NCBI GenBank assembly: GCA_948567375.1
Contig: OX419758.1
Location: 68,415,965 to 68,479,964 of the forward strand
Source of the DNA: Lunularia cruciata
Lineage: Eukaryota > Streptophyta > Marchantiopsida > Lunulariales > Lunulariaceae
Length of the DNA: 64,000 nucleotides
Direction of reading: 5' to 3'
A program made the translations under genes and the position numbers. The notes under the pieces are model-generated. The model worked only from the letters and a program-made list of their open reading frames with translations, searched no databases and was not told the origin of the DNA. Below, one piece after another: positions 25,001 through 35,368 of this stretch; the first letter of the stretch is position 1, and the number at the start of each line of letters is the position of its first letter.

Positions 25001-25815
25001 TTGATGAGAAGCTATTAAGGATTTATGCACCTGGAGAAAGATAGGTGAGAGCAACTAGAGAATTTAAGGATTTTGTTGATGCAATATGAATCACCAATTG
25101 CACCACTTTTTTACCTAATTTTACCTAAAATTACCAATTGACCACTTTTTTCACCTAAAATTTTGGAGGTCAAGATTGCACTTTTTGCCCAAATTTGATG
25201 CACCCAAGTCATAAAAACATATGGTGTAAAAGCATCAAATTTGGTAGACACCAAATTTTTGTGATATTTTTAGAGGTCAATCTGCCATTGGTAATGCATT
25301 TTGAGAACTTTTACATTGGATTTATAGGGCCAAACAACAATTTTTGGGGCTATAAGGCACCATTAGTAAAGGTCTTCAACCAAAGGAAAGCCTTAGGTTG
25401 AACTTTACTTGAAAGAATCTACAATTGGTCATTCTATCATTGTGGAAATTTTTGAGTCAATTGGAGTTGTTGTGTGTTTTCCTCTACAATATTGGGCAAG
25501 GTCACTTTTGAGAAATAATGTTTTCTAGACTCTATAGGTCAAGCTATGTGTTTCCCAACAATATAAGAATTACTTGTTTGGTCCATATCATTGACCCACT
25601 TGATTTATTTTGTGTTTCTTTATTGTTCTCATGAGTACAAATGTTACAATTTTGTGATTGTAGCAATGGCAAAGTCTATGTGTATGATCATTAAAGGGAA
25701 GCTCAACAAGCTCAATTGGACCATTTGGGAATTTTGCATGCAGATGTTCCTATGGGATCATAGGCTATAAAGTCCTATGATAGAGGAGGAGATAGAACTG
25801 ACTATGATGGTGTCG
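25001..25815 (+). pseudogene. Copia leader and start of gag (left fragment)
   Basis: The leader is followed at about 25,665 by an open stretch reading MAKSMCMIIKGKLNKLNW and then FCMQMFLWDH. This is the typical N-terminus of Ty1/copia Gag ('KL.G.NY..W...M...L'). Similarity ends near 25,815. Gag sequence resumes only at about 53,430, so the element was split by later insertions. The gag is dead. Confidence 0.65.
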
Positions 25816-26039
25816 TGAACTAGATTGCATACTCATCAAACAAACATGTTCAAATATGTTTCAATATAATTTCTCTCAAGTTCTGAAATCAATGTTGTGT
25901 TAAGGTTGAGCTATGGGTTGAACTAAGGGATTTCTACATGCTACTATAGGCTTATTTCAAGCCTACTATAGGCTTATATACTATAGGCAAAACTATAGGC
26001 TGAGCTATTACAAAGCTGAGCTAAGCTACTACTTAGCTA

Positions 26040-27760
26040 TTTGGCTACCGTAATGCATTCCCATAGGCATTCCCATAGTCAAATCTCGTAAGGCAAATCT
26101 TGCTATTCACATCAAGGATGTTTTTATTAGTAACTTGTCCAAATGGGGCATGCTTCATCCTTTTGGGGTTGTCTTTTCAAGGGCTTTTCATAGACATCAA
26201 GATCTTGATAATTTGAGCTCTAAAGAAGAATTTATGACAAGTAGAATATCACTATTTTCTCAGACTTGATTCCCACAAGAGAACCCCATAGGCATTCTTG
26301 TAGTCAAATCTCATGAGGCAAATCTTGCAATTACATCATGGTTGTATTTTTTATGGTTACTTGTCTAAATGGAGCATGCTTTATCTATGCTAGAAATCTT
26401 CTCAAAGGATTTTTATAGACACCAACATCATGGCAAATTGAGCTTTATAAAAGAAGTTGTGACAAATTGAATGTCATTATTTTCTCGGAAGGAGTATCAT
26501 GCAATGTGAATCCCATAGGCATTCAGTAGTCAAATATTATAAGGCAAAACCCAATAATTCACATTGGGCTATTTTCTCTATGGTTATTTGTCCAAATGGG
26601 ACATGCTTCATCTTGTTGGAATTGTCTTCTGAAATGTGTTCCATAAACACCAAGATTGTAACAAGCATAGCTTTAGAGATGCAGTGATAACAAGTTGAAT
26701 TTCATTATTTCCCAAACTTGATTTCAGCAAGGAGATCCACACAATGTGAATCCTGTAGGTATTCCCACAATTAAAGCTCATGAGGCAAATCTTCCAATTC
26801 ACATTGAGGCTATTTTCTCTATGGTTACTTGTCCAAATGGAAAATGCTTCATCTTGTTGGAATTGTCTTCTCAAGGGCTTTTTATAAACACCAAGATCAT
26901 GGAAAATAGAGCTTTAAAGAAGAAATTATGACAAGTTGAATATCACTATTTTCCCAAACTTGATTTCCGCAAGGAGAACCTTGTAGAGTGAATCTTGTAG
27001 AGTGAACCTTGTAGAGTGAATCTTGTAGAGTGAATCTTGTAGAGTGAATCTTGTAGCGTGAATTCCAGAGGCATTCCCGCAGTCCAATCTTGTAAGGGAA
27101 TTCTTGCAGTTCATTTTGGGATTGTTTTTCCATGGTTACTTGTCCAAATAGGATGTGCTTCATTTTGTTGGAATTGTCTTCTCAAGGGCTTTCCATAAAC
27201 ACCAAGATAATGGAAAATAGAGCTCTAGAGAAGAAGTTAGGACAAAACAAATGTCATTGTTTTCCCATACTTAATTCCCACAAGGAGAATCCTATAGTAT
27301 GAATCCCACAAGCATTCTTGCAATCCAATCCTATATGGCAATTCCCATAATTCACGTTGGGGCAGTTTTCTCCATGGTTACTTGTCTAAACATGACATGC
27401 TTCATCTTGTTAGAATCATCTTCTCAAGGGCTTTCCATTGACAACAAGATCATTGGAAACAAAGGCCTAGAGATAAATTTATGACAAGTTAAAACTCATT
27501 TTTTTTCTTGGGACCTGACTTTTGCAAGGAGAATTCCATAGAGAAAAACTTGCAATGTGAATTATGCAAGCATTCTTGCAGTTGAATCCCAAAAAGAAAA
27601 TCTTACAATTCATATTAGGGTTATATTCTTTGTGGCTACTTGGCCAAATAGAGCGTGCTTCATCTGGTTGGATTTGTCTTCTCCAGAGCTTTTTGTGGAC
27701 ACCAAGATCAATGATAACAAAAGTGTTGAGAGGAAATTACAACTATTTGAAGTTTTTATT
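26040..27760. repeat. Tandem array of ~225-310 bp units (about 7 copies)
   Basis: A landmark of the type 'cttgtccaaatgg..atgcttcatc' recurs at about 26,136, 26,361, 26,588, 26,828, 27,138, 27,382 and 27,638. Each unit also repeats 'aatcccataggcattc', 'aaggcttttcataaacaccaa' and a 'gacaa..gaatatcatta' end. Units are well diverged. Several contain similar short frames (for example a FSMVTCPNGKCFILLELSS phrase), but others have stops. The fifth unit is enlarged by a 14-bp minisatellite. The array sits between the copia gag fragment and the LTR of gypsy D. Confidence 0.85.
26978..27061. repeat. 14-bp minisatellite, six units
   Basis: Six consecutive copies of the 14-mer AYCTTGTAGAGTGA with one or two substitutions expand a single unit of the surrounding larger array. 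Confidence 0.95.
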
Positions 27761-28364
27761 TCTTGGACTTTGGTTTTCATATATTTGTTTTTCCTTGACT
27801 TCATATTTTGTGACTTTCTCATATTTATATGTCTTCTTGCATGTCACTTGGCGGTTATATGACCACTTTTTTTAGTTCTTGGAGATCCATATTTAAAGAG
27901 TAGTATGGCTTGCACTTGGTTGTTGTTTGTGATTCTTGAATTTCTCATAGGGAAGTGTTACTCAAGCAATGAGAGCATTTTGAAGCAATCCAACTATTGA
28001 GGAGGAATTCTACATGACAATCATTGAGGTATTATGAGGTTTTACAATTGAAGAGGTTTTGATTCTGGTGATCATGGTTTTTAGGTTAGAGACTATGGGT
28101 TGAGACATAGAGCATGAGAGTGAAAGGAGATTGAAGGTAGAATGTAGATGTAGGCAAAGGATTTAAGATTTTTAGGATTTATGGAAGTGGACAATAGCTT
28201 TTGTATAGAAGTGACAGACACCATACTTTGTAGGTATTTTAAGGTTATCTCAAGTATAACAAATCTGTGAACTATCGGCATTCTAGTGCTTTTTCAAACA
28301 TTTGGTTTGGAACAATAAACTTTGAACAATAGTCAAACCAAATTAGTAGTTATATCCAAATAGA

Positions 28365-28538
28365 TGTAATTTTATTAGCTAAACAGATTATCTAGAGGTG
28401 GAAATTGGCTTGATAATATCTTTAGGGATGTTATATATAATGGTCTGAATAGATTAGATAGAGATATCACCAAAAGAGTACTTCTACTAATAGGATAAAT
28501 GTGGATATTGGCTTAATAATATCTTTAGAGTTGTTATA
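28365..28538 (+). repeat. Gypsy D 5' LTR, left piece
   Basis: It starts TGTAATTTTATTAGC (compare TGTAATACCATTAGC in copy B), preceded by ATAGA. It is interrupted by element C after TTATA at 28,534-28,538 and continues at 34,893. The end of this piece repeats part of the LTR ('tattggcttaataatatctttag'), so the LTR had an internal duplication before C arrived. Confidence 0.8.
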
Positions 28539-28949
28539 TGTAACAATATGGAGTTTAGTGACAAAGTTAGTAGGGCTAACAAAGTAGAAAATAAGACAAA
28601 TTAGCCTAGAATATTCCAAAAGTATCTAAGAAGCTTCTTGGGAAGCTTCCCGGCTAGCTTAGCTTGCACCTCAAGTAAGTAACTTCTAAAAGGTTCCAAT
28701 TAGCTTAGCTTGCATGCTAAGTAAGCAACTTCTAGAAGGAAGTTTCTTGAGAAGCTTCCCAATTAACTTGGCTTGCACTCCAAGAAAGCGGCTCAAGGAA
28801 GCTTCTTGATAAGCTTCTCAAGAGCCTTGTATGATCCTTATAAATACAAGAGCCAAAGCTCATGTCAAGCATTCGGAGTTTTCTCTCATTCAAATGTCCT
28901 AATATGAGCTTCCATTCTCCTATTTCTCTCCTCGGTCTTGGTCTTTACA
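28539..28949 (+). repeat. 5' LTR of element C
   Basis: It is 411 bp, starting TGTAACAATATGG and ending TCTTTACA. It contains repeated 'ttagcttgca' and 'cttctagaag' words, TTCTAGAA and GAAGCTTC modules, and a TATAAATA box at 28,839-28,846. A primer-binding site starting TGGTATCA follows at 28,951. Confidence 0.9.
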
Positions 28950-29218
28950 TTGGTATCACAACAGGAATGGGATGGATGGAATTTATGGACCACCAAATCC
29001 ACTTTTGCCAAACCATTGGGATTTCATGTCTAGATACTACCCAAGCATTGTTTCACACAATTCATCACCTTGTGCTTTGGGCATGATTTTATGCACATGA
29101 TCACCTTGTATGAGGAACCCTTGATACTTTTGATGGTAACTTATGGAGAATGGTGGACGTGTTGCATCTATGTGTTAATCAATAAAATAAATTGGGAGTA
29201 GTGGGATAGGTAGTAGTT

Positions 29219-30075
29219 ATGGCGGCAATACCAGACATTATCCTTGCAATGCAATAACAAATCAAGCACCTTACTTGATTGTTGGATGAACAAGTTGAGC
29301 AATGACGAGAACATATAAAGAGAGCACCAGTTCAAGATGGAGAAGATTGCATTCAATTTCCAAAACCTAAGTGTTTGAAGGCAAGAATCTTCATGGCACT
29401 GTGGAGGATTTTGTGTTCAACTATGAATGTTACTTTGAAGCCACCAATCTTCAAGATGAACAGAAATAGATTCTTTTGACCTCTAGCCAATTGGATGATG
29501 TGGCAAAACTTTGGTAGAAATTTTGAGTGGAGAGAGTTGAACGACAAATTGTTACACCAATTTTGACATGGGTAAAATTCAAGGATGCAATACTTGGTTG
29601 ATTTCAAACTATAAATGCCACCCGAGCCACACAAGATAAATTGGTAGAGTTGAAGCAGATTGGCTCAATAAGGAGCTATATCACATAATTTTAGAACATC
29701 ATCATGCAAATTCCAGATATACAAGAAGTGGAAGTTTTGGATCAATTAGTGCAGGGATTGAAGTCACAAACCAAATTGGAGGTGACCATGCAAGAACCAT
29801 AAAATGTAGAATAAGCCATGCAATTGGCTGAGCACTTTGATTCCTTGGTTGCAACAACTTGGTCTTGATCTTGACCTACACAAAGCTTACCAATACACTA
29901 TGCACAAGTGGAAGAACCAGCACCAATGGAGATCGATGCTATCCAACGGAGACCACTTGGTACAGCAGATAGAGAAAGATTGCGACAAAATGGAGGTTGT
30001 TTTTATTGTTGCCAAGTTAGACATCACATTGCTGAATGTCCACTCAAGAATGGGCGATCCAACAAGTTGACTAAA
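29219..30075 (+). pseudogene. gag of element C
   Basis: A frame starting MAAIPDIILAMQ at 29,219 and a damaged capsid region (about 29,370-29,760, parallel to 38,440-38,690 in E) are followed by a zinc-knuckle remnant, CFYCCQVRHHIAEC, at about 29,998-30,040. In the knuckle the usual Gly of C-x2-C-x4-H-x4-C is replaced by Arg. Several stops and at least one frameshift interrupt it. Confidence 0.7.
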
Positions 30076-30537
30076 TGGAGTTTGTGGAATAAAATGATCA
30101 AACAAGGAATCTCAATAGGAGATTTTGAGCCACCTACTTGGAGCTTGATTAGTTCTAATGGGATTGAAGGCTCAACCTATGCAAGTTTGCTTCACTTGCA
30201 ATGTACAATATTTAATTGGGGTTGTAGGATTTTGGTTGATTTTGGAAGTTTAGAAAATTGTATGTCTATGCAAGTAGCAAAGGAATTGGGTATTCCTATC
30301 AAGCCAGTGATTGGAAGTAGATTGATGATGGCAGATGGAAGAAAGGGTTCTGCATTCTATACCTCACATCTTGTTACTTTTAAAATTAGGAAAGATTATT
30401 TGAAGTGTATGAGGTTTGTAGTGGCACCTCTATACTATTCTGTCATTCTAGGACTACCTTGGCTTGAACATCATAAGGTTCAATTTGATTGGACTCAACA
30501 ACAAATGCAAGTACAACACCAAGGTAAGAATTTCTGA
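30076..30537 (+). pseudogene. Protease-like region of element C
   Basis: This open stretch continues from the gag knuckle (frame 29,908-30,537). It has a retropepsin layout: ILVDFGSLENCMS at the active-site position (the expected Asp-Ser/Thr-Gly is now Asp-Phe-Gly) and VILGLPWLEHHKVQFDW at the end, which is the typical gypsy protease C-terminus. The altered triad suggests loss of activity. Confidence 0.7.
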
Positions 30538-30590
30538 TTAGGTTGTCTAGCACCTCTATGTAAGACACCTAAGAATAATCAATCCTAGGA

Positions 30591-30770
30591 TGGTGAGTTT
30601 GTCAAGAAGGTAGCCATAGAGCATGCCTTGAAGAGAGAGGAGCACCAAGATGGGAATTTTTCCAAGAAGGCAACCATGGAACAAGCTTTGAAGAGAGATG
30701 AGTCCCTAGATGGGAAGTTTGTTAGTGAAGCAGCCATAGAGCAAGCTTTGGAGGAAGATTAGTTTGTTTT
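30591..30770 (+). repeat. 60-bp coding VNTR in element C (3 units)
   Basis: Three units begin with 'tgg.gagttt'-like words at about 30,591, 30,651 and 30,711. They encode 20-residue repeats of the pattern DGxFxKKAAIEQALKREExx between protease and RT. Element E has five units at the equivalent place. Confidence 0.85.
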
Positions 30771-30779
30771 TGCAATATG

Positions 30780-33700
30780 GACCAAGCAGATTGTACAAGG
30801 ATAATCTGAGGAGAGCCAAGAGCCTCATCAAGCAATGGTTGATCAGACAGTTCAAGAGTTTGTGGACGTATTTTTGGATGATCTACCAAAGGGATTACCC
30901 TCTGATCGTGGTATGCCCTTCAAGATTGAGTTGTTGCCAGAGAGTACTTTAGTGAGTAGACCAATCTATCGGCTCTCACCAAAGGAGTTGGAGAAGTTGC
31001 AAACAACCCTTATGGAGTTGTTGCAGAAGGACTTCATATGACATAGTACCTCTCCTTGGGGAGCACTGGTACTATTTGTTCCAAAGAAGGATGGAGGACT
31101 TTGTCTTTGTATTGATTATCATGGGCTCAATAAGCAAACAGTGAAGAATGCATATCCCTTGCCTTGGATTGATGAGTTGTTTGATTAATTGAGTGGAGCA
31201 CGATACTTTTCCAAGCTAGATCTTTGCAACAACTATTGGCAAATCCCCATTGATAGGGAGGATGTGCAAAAGATGGCCTTTTGCACAAGGTATGGGTATT
31301 TTGAGTGGAGAGTTCTACCTTTTGGGCTCACTAATGCTCCAATAGTCTTCATGGATTAGATGCATCAGGTGTTGGATGGACTATTGGATTGGTACGTGGT
31401 GGTGTTCTTGGATGATATCTTAATCTATAGCAAGATAGAGACAAAAAACATGAATCACATACAAGAAGTCCTAAGATGACTACGACAATGGAAATTTTAC
31501 TACAAGAAGTCAAAGTGTGCCTTTTGGCAAAAGGAAGTTACCTTCTTGGCACAAGATCTCATTGGAGGGGATCAAGATGGAAGAGAGAAAATCAAAGCCA
31601 TTATTGATTGGCCTACTCCAAAGGATGCTACAAAAGTATGTGCATTTAATAGATTGGCCAGTTTTTACCAACGGTTCATCCATTATTATGCTCATGTGAC
31701 TACACCGTTGACTGACCTCTTGGGGAAGGACTCGAGCTTCCAGTGGACCACCAAGCACAAAGAGGCATTCCTGAAGTTGAAACAAATGGTTTCTTCAAGG
31801 CCAATTCTTCAACCATATGATCCTCAATGTAATACTCCGAGGACAAGAGAAGAGAGAAAACACAAATTGCACACTCAAACATTCGATTCCCCAAAGGAGC
31901 ACCTTCTCTTTATTATATAGACAAAGAGGATCTCCTCCAAGGAAGCTCCACCATAGGATTACGGACACATATGGGTGACATGTCAGCAAGCTCCACCCTT
32001 GGATTACTTACTTGGATGGGTGACATGTCTGGTCTAGGTCCTATCTGGTTGGTCAAACAAGCTTTGATCAGAGGGAATCTTTTAGGGAATCTTCCTATAG
32101 AATCTCAAAATCACATAAGGTACCGTTGGAAAGCTCTCGATGAGACAAAGCAGGGGGAGGGAGGGCCAGCTGTTCCTTTGTTGGGGGAGGGGGAATTTGC
32201 ACATTTTTGAGGCCTAATTCATCCGCTTAGGCCTCCAAAATTGCCTTCAAAGATTTCAAGCATATTTCGGTTCTTACTCTATTAGTAGAAGTCCCCTTTT
32301 GGTGATACCTCTTTCTGATCTGTTTAGTCCATCATGTGTAACATCCTTCCAGATGTTACCAAACCAATTCTCACCTTTAAATCATATATCTAGCTATTGG
32401 TTCTAAGGTTCTCAAGTCTATTTTGGTTTCTGCTTTATTAGTAGAAGTACTCTTTTGGTGATACTTCTATCTTATCTATTTTTACCATCATGTATAACAT
32501 CATTCTAGATGTTACCAAACCAAATTTCACATCTAGATCATATGGTTAGCTTGTGGTATTACACTCAACTACCTTGTGTGGTTGATTTTGATGCATCTAA
32601 CTTTGCAATAGGAATTGTGTTGCAACAAGAATTACTAGATGGACTACATTCCATTGCCTTTGTGTCTCACCAACTCAATTTGGCTAAAAGAAACTACTCT
32701 GCTTGAGATCAAGAACAACTTTCAATGGTATATGCCACCAAGGTATGGATGCATTACCTCTTGGGGAAACAAGTGATCATGCAAATTGATCACAAACCAT
32801 TGTTGCAGACCTTACACTTAGAACACATGAAGAGTTGAATCATCGATGGGAGGAACAACTCCAATTGTTTGACATCAAACTTGAGTACAAACCAGATCGG
32901 TTCCACATCATCCCTAATGCTTTATCACAACGGCCTGATTTGGAGTATCTTCCTCTCATCACAATAGCAATTACGTTGGTGTTAATTGATTCCAAGGTCC
33001 AAAACAAGTTTCAGTCAGCTCTACAACAAGATCCCTTCTTCCAAATGGTACATGGTCACCTTACAGCATGCGATAAGGAGTACAAAACCTTCTCTATCAA
33101 GGAGGGCCTTCTATTCCATGAGGACCGGATCTATGTTCCAGCCAAAGGTGATCTTTGACTTATGCACCTTCAAGAAGCCCACGATTTATCTATAGCTGGT
33201 CACATGGGTGTAGGCAAGACCTTGGGTACCCTCCAATGCGGATGGTGGTGGCCCAACATGATGCAAGATGTTCAAGAATTTTTCCGATTATGTGAGAGCT
33301 GCAAATCCAACAAGGCTAGTAACCAGAAGCCAAGTGGACTCCTTCAACTACTCACCATTCCATCTGCTCAATGGGAGCATGTGAGCTTAGATCTCATCAC
33401 ATCCTTGCCTGAGACAAAGCAAGGATATACAACAATTGTGGTGTTTGTGGATAAGCTTAGTAAGCAAATCCACTTGGCACCAACCTGTGATACCGTTGAT
33501 GCCCCAACCTTAGCACAAATCTACTTTGCAAATGTCTTCAAGCATCATGGGATGCCACGTGTACTCATCTTTGACCGCGATCCTTGATTTACCAAGAAGT
33601 TTGGTAAGCACTCTTCTAGATACTTGGCACCAAGCTTGCTTTGTCCACAACCTATCATCCCCAAACTGATAGACAAACTGAACATGCAAATTGTACATTG

Positions 33701-34450
33701 GAAGATATATTGCATGCCTTCATCAATGTCCACCATACCAATTGGGATGAATGTCTTGCAGCAACAAAATTTTCCTATAACAATTCCAAACAAGCAAGCA
33801 CCGGATTTTCTCCTTTCTTTCTCAATTTTGGTCAAGATCCACTTGTTCCAGATTCTCTTCTTGCTCCTCCTCCATCTCAAGTCCCTCATACTTCAACATT
33901 CTTGACCACTATATCCCAATCTCTCCAACAAGCTAAATCTCACCTCCTTGTTGCTTAGAATCGTCAAAAACAATATGTGGACCACCATTGTTGTGATCCT
34001 ACCTTTGAAGTCGGTGATAAAGTCATGTTATCTTTTAGTAACCTCCTTCTCCCCCTTGATACCCAAGTTTGTAAACTTGCCCCTAATTGGATAGGACCCT
34101 TTGATATCACCCAAATTATCTCTCTTGTTGCTTATCTACTTGCCTTGCCTTATCATATGCGTATCCATCTTGTCTTTCATGTTTCCAAGTTAAAACCCTT
34201 TGTTCTTAACCCCTCTTCCTTTTCCTCTCATGTCTAACCTCCCCCTCCTCTTGTCTCCATCAATGATCATGAGGAGTACGTAGTTGATCATATCCTTGCA
34301 TGTCGCCATATTCAATGAGACCGTCAATAACATACAGAGTACAAGGTACTTTGGAAAGGGTATCCCCTTCATGATGCCACATGGGAATCTCTTTCTCACC
34401 TCCAAAATGCACAAATGGCCATCCAAGAGTTCAAACCTTCATTGGCGACA
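30780..34450 (+). pseudogene. pol of element C (RT, RNase H, integrase, chromodomain)
   Basis: RT runs at about 30,940-31,500 ([19 protein letters not shown]; active site VVFLDDILIYS). RNase H is split by the solo LTR at 31,828-32,563 and resumes with VDFDASNFAIGIVLQQ. The integrase zinc finger is at about 33,160-33,330 (HMGVGKTLGTL ... CESCKSNKAS) and the catalytic core follows at 33,380-33,900. The chromodomain lies at about 34,265-34,440 (EYKVLWKGYPLHDATWE). Multiple stops and a frameshift near 33,590 inactivate it. Confidence 0.85.
31828..32563 (-). mobile_element. Solo LTR of the F family inserted in C (TSD CTCAA)
   Basis: This 736-bp block starts TGTAATACTCCG and ends GGTATTACA, the reverse complement of an F-type LTR. 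CTCAA flanks it on both sides (31,823-31,827 and 32,564-32,568). Removing it restores RNase H continuity with element E. It retains the 16-bp segment present in F's 3' LTR but missing from F's 5' LTR. Confidence 0.92.
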
Positions 34451-34480
34451 AGGATATCACCAACTAGCAGTGGGGGAATA

Positions 34481-34892
34481 TGTAACAATATAGAGTTTAG
34501 CGACAAAGTAAGTAGGGCTAACAAAGTAGCAAATAAGACAAATTAGCCTAGAATATTCCAAAAGTATCTAAGAAGCTTCTTGGGAAGTTTCCCGGCTAGC
34601 TTAGCTTGCACCTCAAGTAAGTAACTTCTAGAAGGTTCTAACTAGCTTAGCTTGCATGCCAAGTAAGCGACTTCTAGAAGGAAGTTTCTTCAGAAGCTTC
34701 CTAATTAACTTGGCTTGCACTCCAAGAAATCAACTCAAGGAAGCTTCTTGAGAAGCTTCTCAAGAGCCTTGAATGATCTCTATAAATACAATAGCCAAAG
34801 CTCATGCTAGGCATTCAGAGTTTTCTCTCATTCAAATGTCATAATGTGAGCTTCCATTCTCCTATTTCTCTCCTTGGTCTTGGTCTTTTATA
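34481..34892 (+). repeat. 3' LTR of element C
   Basis: It starts TGTAACAATATAG and is about 412 bp, with its end mutated to TTTTATA. It is nearly collinear with the 5' LTR at 28,539 with scattered substitutions. Confidence 0.88.
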
Positions 34893-35368
34893 TTATATAT
34901 GATGATCTAAATAGACTAGATAGAGATGTCACCAAAAGAGTATGTCCACTAATAAGGTAGAGGTCAAAAACACCTTAACAATTGCAAAGCTAATTTTAGA
35001 TATCTAAATTGATAAATTAGGCCTAAAAAATTAGATAAGTCATTCCCAAAATATGTTTCATTAAGAGCCTTCTAATTGTACCTCATCCATGCTATTTTAA
35101 GGAACATTTTCCAAAGATTCCCTTTGGTCAAATTCTTTTGACCAACCAAATAGGACAAGGATCAACATGTCACCAATCCATGTAGCTAATCTAAGGGTGA
35201 ACTTGTTGACATATCACCAATCCACATATTTTATCCAAGGGTGTTTCTCCCTTTGAGTGGATCTTCTTTGCTATATAATAAAGAAAATGTGCTCCTTTTG
35301 GACATAAGAGTATAGAGAAATGAAACCTTGTGTTTCTATGCGGTTTTTGCTATCCTTGGAACATTATA
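34893..35368 (+). repeat. Gypsy D 5' LTR, right piece
   Basis: It continues the LTR after element C, starting with the duplicated TTATA and ending ACATTATA. The following TGATATTAGAG at 35,370 corresponds to the TGGTATCAGAG primer site of F. Confidence 0.8.

Larger units (their letters stand above)
28539..34892 (+). mobile_element. Gypsy chromovirus C, nested in D (TSD TTATA)
   Basis: This is a complete-length but dead element: 5' LTR 28,539-28,949, gag, protease, a 20-residue VNTR, RT, RNase H, integrase, chromodomain, and 3' LTR 34,481-34,892. TTATA is duplicated at 28,534-28,538 and 34,893-34,897. It belongs to the same family as E (37,587-43,255) and differs from the A/B/D/F family in LTR sequence and protein sequence. 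A solo LTR of the F family is inserted at 31,828-32,563. Stops and frameshifts are present in every domain. Confidence 0.9.

Noticed and set aside
26600-27880. Series of 60-100-codon ORFs with similar translations, as a possible repeat protein
   Set aside because: The similarity follows from the tandem DNA array. Several units carry stops and frame changes and no start or splice structure links them. It was kept only as a question in the findings.
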